Of a stretch of DNA of 64,000 bases, positions 60,201 to 64,000 are shown piece by piece. This DNA comes from Branchiostoma floridae. Lineage: Eukaryota > Chordata > Leptocardii > Amphioxiformes > Branchiostomatidae. The position numbers were made by a program, and so were the translations under genes. Each line of letters starts with the position of its first letter. Within the stretch, counting starts at the first letter, position 1. The notes beneath the pieces are model-generated. The model saw only the letters and a program-made list of their open reading frames with translations. It had not been told where the DNA came from and made no database searches. The stretch spans positions 10,924,078-10,988,077 of the forward strand of contig NC_049985.1 of the NCBI RefSeq assembly GCF_000003815.2, given 5' to 3'.

Positions 60201-63036
60201 AAAGTCATGACAGAAATAGAAGACTTGTATGTATACTTTATAACCAAGAAGTTATGATATGAATGTACAAATTTCATTATAGCCAATTAGACCTGCTTTT
60301 CTTCAGCTATATCATATACGGTATACATTTTGTACTTGGAATTGTTGCAGTGTTTACCTTACTAAAATGTGTAATATCATATAATCAAAGAGCAGATATC
60401 TTTATCAATAAAGGAAGTCCAACATACCTGGTTGATAATGATGGAGGTTAATTGGGGGAAGACTCGGCTACCAAACTGGGACTGGGCATCAAATTCCAGC
60501 TCTGGTTCCTAGAAAAAAAGGACATTTCATCATGAACTACTATGATTAGGAAACAAATTACTACGATTGGGAAATTATTAACAATAATCAAATTACCTCA
60601 CTTGTCTCATGTAAAAGCATATACTTAGTAACTTCTTAGCAGCTTTAATTAAAGACTTCCCTGGATGGGGCATAAGGTTAGAGGTCCCCTGTTTGATGAG
60701 ATCAGAGCCACACCTCAAGTACAAGTATGCACTTACAAGAGTAGGGATCAATCTGAACTTAGGAAGCTTGTACCTACTGTACAACTTGAGGATGTTTACT
60801 AGTTATCAAAAACAAACAAACAATCAACAAAAGCACAAAGTGTACATTACAGTTACCTCATAGAAAGAGAAGGACCAATGGGAGAAGGGCTCTCTGCTGA
60901 ACTGCAGTCGGACACGACCTTTCAGCTTAGTGACCTTGACAGACAGGTAAGCTGTCCTCCCAAACACAAGGTCAACATCAACAGCCAAGCGGAACCCACC
61001 CTTGTAGTCAACGTCAAGGGAAATGTCTATGGTCTGGTGGGAAACAAAAATGTTAAAAGCAATCATGAAAAGAACCAATCAACAGCCTTGCCGTACATGC
61101 ATTTTGTACCCATGACAATTGCTGTGCAATAACATTCTTATCTATCAAAAAGCTCAATTCTGGTGCCAGAAAGAGGAGGATGAGAAGGAATCACCTGTTG
61201 TCAAGGAACTCCTAGTCTATGATTAAGAGAAAAGAGGCAATTACAATGTACCAAAGAGAAGGGAGGACACACTGGCTCTGGAAGGATTCAATTTGCAGCT
61301 GCCACTCATTTTTGATAGAAAACGATTGTACAGAACCTGTGTGTTACACAATGATAATTATACTTATACTGACAGTTTGTGATAGTGATAGATTGGAAAC
61401 AGCAGGAAAATATACTTGACAGGCTTGTTGTACATAAATCTATTATCTAAGCTTTCTTTTTCACATTTTTCACTTTTTGTGCATAGAGTAGTCCTTACCT
61501 CAGGCATGCCATCCTTAGACTGCTTAACATCCATGATGGTGGCCTTCTCAATGATGGGGAAGGTAGTGCCAAAGGAGTAGTCTCTCAGCTGCACACAACA
61601 AAAGCAGAGTTAAGATTATAACGGAAAAAAAACTGTGGGCTTGGTTAATCATCCACGACTTTGCTCAATGCAAGGCCATTGACCACTCCTGGGAACTGAT
61701 CTACCCTCACTGTAGCAGCATATCTTCTCCCTGTCAGGAACATCAAGCTTTGGCAAGTTTGACTCAACTGTTTGACTCAATAGACAAAGAAAGGGTTACG
61801 TGGATGCTCTGGAAATTCCCTACCGCATCTAACGTCCTATCCGAGGAACGAACCTGAGGAAAGTTGTGCTAAGTGCCTTTCCCAAGGGCACAAGATTGGT
61901 GACATGGCAGGTTTTGAACCCGGGGTCTCTTGGGGCTGAGCCCAACGTGCTGTTGATTATGCCACGCTATCTTACATGTTGTGACATGTCTTATTCCTTC
62001 TCACCCTGATTCTCTCCATCACCCTCCCTGCCGTCTTGCTCTGCACCAGCTCAGCGAACTCCACACTCAGTTTCTTGTTGACCCAGCGGCGGATCCTGCC
62101 AGTGTCCTTCAGCTCGCGGAACAAGAAGGCCAGGATCAGGTTGATCCACTTGCACGACTCCGACGACTTCTTACTCGTCTGGTCCGTCAGGTCGTGCAGA
62201 AGGTTGTCAAGGTTCTGTGCACACACAAAAATGTGACTGTGAGATCAGTGTGAATCTACGGAGAAAAAGCATGTTGGCACTAAGGCTATGTTTGTTCAAT
62301 TGTAGTTAGAAAAGAATATGATGGAAAAAATGACTTTGCAGGGTCTTAAAGTAGTTATTGAAAGGGTTATAATGTTCATGTATTGTATTGTATTGCAGGG
62401 TTGTAGCCAGCCAGAAATCATTTTCCGTCCCCTCGATTTTGAATGGCTTTGGCGCAGGGTGGTCCGCGGACATGCTCCCAAGGAAAATTATGAAATCTAG
62501 ACCCTATGAAATGCTATTTCCTGCATTTTGAAGGTTAAATTTTGCTCACACTCACAGAGGACTGAATGGACAGAAGTTTTTTTTCCATCCCAAGTTACAA
62601 AATTTTGTCAAAGGACGGAAGGACGCGTGCTGGCTACAACTCTGTTGTACTGTAAATAAAAGCTTTTCTCTTTATAAGGCTTTAACATAAGTTATATTTG
62701 GCTGCTTCTTGTCTTTTCTGTCTCTTAGTTTGGATTTTTAAAAAAAGCTCCAAAGAATGACCCCAAAATTCCCAATTGGGTTGGAACTCTAAAAAAACTA
62801 TTAAGTTGCCCTATAGAGAACTCAATGTAATGTGTTTAAAAAAAATGCATAACATAAGTCCCTTTGAGTTTGACATTATGATTTACCTCGTGCAGCCTGG
62901 CTTTCTCGTACTGTTCGTTCTTGGGTTTCTTTGCTAAAGGCTGCCTCTTCAGGTACCAGTAGGCCAGCAGTCCCTGTACCATCAGCAGGACCATGGCTCC
63001 CAGTACCATGGACATGATGACCACTGTCAGCATCAT
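38532..63036 (-). CDS. PDZD8: PDZD8: ER lipid-transfer tether (TM-SMP-C2-PDZ-C2-C1-coiled coil), C-terminus incomplete
   Basis: Twenty-two exons join in phase and give 1029 residues: 62887-63036, 62005-62214, 61499-61588, 60857-61033, 60428-60508, 51562-51775, 50942-51051, 49981-50067, 49275-49357, 48524-48950, 47964-48158, 47738-47839, 47415-47531, 46810-46916, 43999-44220, 42327-42408, 41690-41784, 41441-41470, 40770-40885, 40190-40431, 39405-39467, 38964-39050. The domain order TM, SMP, C2-like, PDZ, C2, C1, coiled coil is that of PDZD8, which holds ER to endolysosomes or mitochondria and moves lipids through its SMP domain. Human PDZD8 has about 1150 residues, so roughly 120 are missing. 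A further exon start at 38579-38581 (VRDVCTKQASDKDVYM on the - strand) runs into the gap, but its phase does not fit exon 22 directly, so a small exon may be missed. ATG 63036 has an ACCATGATG context just before the TM helix. Confidence 0.9.
38964..41470 (-). CDS. PDZD8: PDZD8 part 5: micro-exon, Ser/Pro linker and coiled coil (exons 18-22)
   Basis: Exon 18 (41441-41470) is a 30-nt, in-frame, skippable exon (phase 2 both sides) coding ALLLRSMIA. Exons 19-20 give a Ser/Pro-rich linker and SDSDS acidic stretch. Exons 21-22 are charged heptad-like sequence (ELPQEERRQKLDAM, INKLQQEIDMESEHKLEL), the family's C-terminal coiled coil. The exon 20 donor GTGCAG is weak. Confidence 0.75.
39222..39259. 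repeat. (CA)n microsatellite
   Basis: About 19 uninterrupted CA units in the PDZD8 intron between exons 21 and 22. Confidence 0.97.
39580..39890. repeat. 32-bp minisatellite with alternating monomers (array 1)
   Basis: About nine units start with GCCAATCAG at 39612, 39644, 39676, 39707, 39739, 39771, 39803, 39835 and 39867. Two monomer types alternate (taccaaggaaagg...gaca and taatgagga...gatg), so the higher-order period is 64 bp. The array lies in the PDZD8 intron between exons 20 and 21. Confidence 0.93.
41690..42408 (-). CDS. PDZD8: PDZD8 part 4: C1 zinc-finger domain (exons 16-17)
   Basis: HEF...CDYCMKKVWTK...QCRLCSYICHKKCIEKC...NC gives the H-x12-C-x2-C-...-C-x2-C-x4-H-x2-C-x7-C zinc pattern of C1 domains. 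In PDZD8 this region binds membrane or Rab7-type partners. A minisatellite runs up to the exon 16 donor. Confidence 0.9.
41867..42320. repeat. related CCAAT minisatellite (array 2)
   Basis: Fifteen or so units of the same monomer (gccaatcagtaccaaggaaagg, with a 22-23-bp short form and a 31-32-bp long form) lie in the PDZD8 intron between exons 16 and 17, ending within about 10 bp of the exon 16 donor. Confidence 0.9.
44678..46760. repeat. tandemly duplicated ~1.04-kb element with inverted ends
   Basis: The unit starting agagttcggcgacctcat at about 44680 restarts at 45720, so two copies fill most of a PDZD8 intron (44221-46809). Inside each copy two diverged ~295-bp subunits (ggtacccgcatgcc at 45047 and ggtacctacatacc at 45341; again at 46089 and 46385) show an older internal duplication. 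The outer ends carry tacctccatgaaa and its complement tttcatggaggta, like terminal inverted repeats. Non-autonomous DNA transposon is the likeliest class. Confidence 0.8.
46810..47839 (-). CDS. PDZD8: PDZD8 part 3: second C2 domain (exons 12-14)
   Basis: LAVTELTADKALKLPHLY, then SIIVKQN joined to ELSWDETFIFDIED, then LNFCIWAKG, ELIGH and VSISLMDVALQCL follow the C2 strand order. The donor of exon 12 (GTGACT) is weak but keeps phase and homology. Calcium-binding Asp residues are not clearly present. Confidence 0.8.
48524..51775 (-). CDS. PDZD8: PDZD8 part 2: C2-like, PDZ and Ser-rich linker (exons 6-10)
   Basis: Exon 6 encodes a C2-like start (VGQLEVTIVECSRLP). Exon 7 ends with the PDZ carboxylate-binding loop (TLGIAFRD), exon 8 adds EPIEGSMYQQVVVDRI...TPA, and exon 9 GDILLTVGGVRVMNVSHAAKL; exon 10 starts MVLRIER and runs into an acidic and Ser-rich linker (DFPDSDSENEEY is part of it). 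The PDZ is thus split over four exons. The acceptor side of exon 8 is embedded in a 73-bp tandem repeat. Confidence 0.88.
49700..49975. mobile_element. retroelement 3'-tail-like repeat
   Basis: Read on the - strand, GACGAAGGTGTCTGAGAG then GACATCGAAACGTAAGC resembles the hairpin-rich 3' regions of Penelope-like and related elements. No protein remains. It ends just outside PDZD8 exon 8. Confidence 0.4.
50039..50461. repeat. 73-bp tandem repeat spanning an exon-intron boundary
   Basis: Six copies with exact 73-bp spacing (tacatggaccc at 50045, 50118, 50191, 50264, 50337, 50410). Each copy holds, on the - strand, an intron 3' end, its CAG acceptor and the first ~29 nt of PDZD8 exon 8. Only the copy at 50067 continues into the full exon. 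Confidence 0.95.
53784..54941 (+). CDS. LRR protein, probably GPI-anchored, nested in PDZD8 intron
   Basis: Single coding exon. I chose ATG 53784 (385 codons) because TTATTTTTCCAG ends at 53778, an acceptor that would join a non-coding first exon; the frame is also open to an ATG at 53745. A signal peptide (VLVLLLMLLQDLQL) is followed by a Cys-rich cap (CSCSASTCHC), ten 24-residue LRRs (for example LQHLYLYQNRITDIQPGTF), an LRRCT cap (NPWNCDCRM) and a hydrophobic C-terminus (FTYMLMFCAFAVELIAN) without basic tail, as in GPI signals. A surface recognition or adhesion role is likely by family; no orthologue is assigned. Confidence 0.9.
   Translation: MSAKLQKVLVLLLMLLQDLQLTGASCSCSASTCHCDSQRLASIPQDLPVSITYLRLEFDNITALRTTDFPRYRNLHSLYLPRNHLTTIHSRAFYCLINLTTLDLRWNRLTCLGAETFIGLGSLEILNLDYNDISTIEEETFSPTPQLVVLLLGSNKLTSIPQGSFRGLTQLQMIDLFSNKISEIQLGTFSDLPRLQHLYLYQNRITDIQPGTFSNMTQLQILSLFFNNMTVVRSGTLSNLPRLKELDLDFNQIAEIQPGAFSNLPQLQHLGLGHNRMEFLPWTVCYQLYSRSRSVRVTLDNNPWNCDCRMVSSKVEMTKYCPSETIDQITCAGPAKLYRQKLQDVAPTDLNCLELTNAAADKHSLPCHFTYMLMFCAFAVELIAN
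57523..59409 (+). CDS. LRR-Ig transmembrane protein nested in PDZD8 intron
   Basis: Single coding exon of 628 codons; CTTTCAG at 57511-57517 just before ATG 57523 suggests a 5'-UTR intron. Order: signal peptide (LLLLFICATTSA), Cys cap (CTCTSQYFCNC), about fourteen LRRs, LRRCT (NPWKCDCRM...NLTC), one Ig domain (LHLFCEVWG ... DSGTYVCIANG), TM helix (ILGAIAVAAVVALAVGVVW) and a short acidic cytoplasmic tail. Architecture is that of LRR-Ig neural adhesion or innate recognition proteins (AMIGO, LRRC4, LRIG-like), which are greatly expanded in amphioxus. It shares the CDCRM cap with its neighbour, so the two may be old duplicates. Confidence 0.92.
   Translation: MAARQHVPMVHLSLLLLFICATTSADNCTCTSQYFCNCNSKNLTGVPQSLNSFVTILGLGNNRITTLESDDLNRYTQLEHLYLYGNRMTTISTGAFRNLEKLHELELENNELDVLRAGVFQGLGSLHTLELNINKLRTIEAGVFNSLGSLVVLYLHYNELEVLTPEMFDGLGNLNQLHLYNNLITTVHPNTFSHMTKLQYLYLFYNKIHTFDLSSVSGLTNLRRISLYNNNLTSVPQGDTTPNLPGITHFNMLTNNIAEISADFFSGMDNLQYLRLSYNKISNIHEDAFNTLHNLRELYLNGNSLRSLDGQIFSGLINLRSLSLEQNEIEYISPDAFTGMTALVNLKLEDNKLKIFPVEPMSGLRVSNLYLQRNLLSSLSNMAYRLLDRTSRVIIHQNPWKCDCRMIDFRRLMIGRSFEDQIVCDSPDELRGTWLKDVPLSNLTCDIPLIAWFERTTRNRLVEGNTLHLFCEVWGFQNPEITLRLPNGKHVSSTQEQTGRVQVQSNGTITIQDITQKDSGTYVCIANGIGGDTEKSLYIPEIIPNPSALVSPSGVHMSKLAGGILGAIAVAAVVALAVGVVWYKRRGTQTDEQVLVDNAQVNETPEAAGETAVNVDGQTENTTTESRA
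60428..63036 (-). CDS. PDZD8: PDZD8 part 1: ER anchor and SMP domain (exons 1-5)
   Basis: Exon 1 gives an N-terminal membrane helix (VVIMSMVLGAMVLLMVQGLL) and a basic linker. Exons 2-5, all phase 0, encode the SMP lipid-binding domain: CKWINLILAFLFRELKD, VEFAELVQSK, FGTTFPIIEKATI, TIDISLDVDYKGGFRLAVDV and the repeated beta-strand pattern of exon 4, ending SRVFPQLTSIIINQ. SMP domains are hydrophobic-lined tubes that carry phospholipids or sterols. The 8.65-kb intron that follows holds two LRR genes on the other strand. Confidence 0.88.
61795..61977 (-). mobile_element. tRNA-derived SINE
   Basis: On the - strand, GCGTGGCATAATCAACAGCA (box A-like) is followed about 30 nt on by GGTTCAAAACC (box B, 61911-61921) and then CTTGTGCCCTTGGGAAAGGC, a tail I associate with lancelet-type tRNA SINEs. 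It sits in PDZD8 intron 2. The family name cannot be fixed without a library search. Confidence 0.65.
62398..62642. mobile_element. ~245-bp foldback element in PDZD8 intron 1
   Basis: The ends ggttgtagccagc and gctggctacaac are inverted copies, and the inner ccgtcc/ggacgg extend the match. No coding content. Confidence 0.65.
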
Positions 63037-63957
63037 GGTGGAATATCTTATCCAACCACTGCACTGATACAAGCAGACATTATAATGCATGTAACCATTT
63101 TCATCACAAAGCAGCACTACTTTTAACAGGTAACAATACAAGCTTCTTAATTGTGAGGTTGAGGGTTAGAATTTCAGTCTTTTGATGGGTTTACATATTC
63201 TTTTATGCAAATAGAATTATTCATTTTGACAACACGTATAAATTTTCTTATTTGAGAATCTTAAGAATAAACTTAAGGGCCTAACACTCAGATTATGCAA
63301 AATTATGATGGATGGCCTCTGTCCTTACCTATCCATCAACTTATCACATCGGCACAATGCACAAATATCGTCCAAATTATGAAGATTTACGTAACTAAAA
63401 TGAATGAAGTAAAAAAAATTATGCCCCCCTCCCTCCGTCGTTCGATCAAAATTTCAGTCGTCACTACTGCCTATTAAAGACGGAACCTACCGTATAGATT
63501 TTCAATTCAACATCTAAATAGTGCAACGAGGTATGTTGTCTGGTTCTACTTTGAGCTGTACTGTCAAAATCTTGCTAATTCTCAGCATTCAAAATTATTC
63601 GTCTGCAAAATAAAAATTTTCACCGCCATCTTGGAAGACACCATCTAACCGAGAGACGAAGGGGGGTTCTGAAAAATTCTTTACTTCCGGATTGGATCGT
63701 ACGTCACTTCCGTTTTTTGGCAGGAATGGAAAGATATTCTGCGTTACCGAAGCAAAAATTGCGACAAAAGTCTCTTTGCCTCATGGTTTACTGGTTATCA
63801 CTGCATGAAACAAGAGCTGGAGGGCAGTGCCATCTCCGAGAAAACAATGGTTTGGGTAATTTGATACACTGAACGAGTTTTCAGCCGAAAGAATCCAGCA
63901 GTCATTTGTTGCCCCCCTCCCCATCCAACTCTCTGGATATAAACAACAACATTCAAT
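63037..63957. promoter_or_regulatory. shared divergent promoter region of PDZD8 and TMEM185
   Basis: About 920 bp separate the two start codons. CCGCCATCTTGG near 63623-63635 is a YY1 site (CCAAGATGGCGG on the - strand), and CTTCCGG/CTTCCG at about 63685 and 63706 flank a tacgtcac CRE-like half site; these are typical of TATA-less housekeeping promoters. The PDZD8 5' UTR probably starts near here; a TGCAG acceptor just before its ATG may end a UTR intron. Confidence 0.6.
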
Positions 63958-63995
63958 ATGAACTTGCGAGCGATTTTTCAGGACTTCAATCCAAG
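63958..63995 (+). CDS. TMEM185: TMEM185 first coding exon (partial gene)
   Basis: ATG 63958 opens MNLRAIFQDFNP followed by AG and a GTAAG donor at 63996. The TMEM185A/B family starts MNLRGLFQDFNPSKF, so residues, start and the next Ser codon split agree. The rest of this multipass membrane protein lies right of the window. Short match, but the position downstream of a CpG-type promoter and the perfect donor support it. Confidence 0.85.
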
Positions 63996-64000
63996 GTAAG

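Larger units (their letters stand above)
51776..60427 (-). other. PDZD8 8.65-kb host intron
   Basis: The intron lies between exons 5 and 6 of PDZD8 and holds the two + strand LRR genes. Outside them I see no other gene; short runs of C and CA lie at about 55951-55972. Confidence 0.8.

Overview
This is animal nuclear DNA: spliced genes with GT-AG introns, TATA-poor divergent promoters, minisatellites, foldback elements, LINE and SINE pieces and one assembly gap. Gene content (PDZD8, TMEM45, a TMEM185 first exon, Kelch-like, LRR and Ig receptors), small introns, high polymorphic-repeat load and a tRNA-type SINE resembling those of lancelets suggest a cephalochordate (amphioxus, Branchiostoma). 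That species assignment is inference.

Layout. (1) + strand, 909-12320: the 3' part of a single-pass receptor with two Ig domains, a transmembrane segment and a cytoplasmic SH3 domain; its first exons lie to the left of the recognised part. (2) - strand, 14.8-23.0 kb: a cluster of four related intronless genes for a seven-helix membrane protein family I do not recognise. Two copies are intact and nearly identical, one has lost its start codon, and one is divergent. Between them lie a 5S rRNA-like sequence, a LINE 3' fragment and other repeats. (3) - strand, 23772-27041: a three-exon BTB-BACK-Kelch (KLHL type) gene. (4) - strand, 29857-35360: a six-exon TMEM45/DUF716 gene. (5) - strand, about 36.3-63.0 kb: PDZD8, an ER membrane lipid-transfer tether, with at least 22 coding exons and its last exon(s) lost in or beyond a 558-N gap. 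(6) + strand, inside one 8.65-kb PDZD8 intron: two LRR genes, one apparently GPI-anchored and one LRR-Ig-TM, each with a single coding exon. (7) + strand, at the right edge: the first coding exon of a TMEM185 gene, divergent from PDZD8 with a YY1/ETS-rich shared promoter region.

The genes do not form a pathway. PDZD8, TMEM45 and TMEM185 are housekeeping-like membrane proteins; the Ig-SH3 receptor, the seven-helix cluster and the nested LRR genes look like lineage-specific surface proteins. The most unusual items are the Ig-TM-SH3 architecture built of symmetric phase-1 exons, the unknown seven-helix family with copies in several states of decay, the LRR genes nested in PDZD8, a 73-bp tandem repeat that multiplies the splice acceptor of a PDZ-coding exon, and a pair of CCAAT-carrying minisatellites with 32-bp monomers in two PDZD8 introns.

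All exon limits were set by eye from splice consensus, reading phase and domain continuity; no alignment or transcript data were used.
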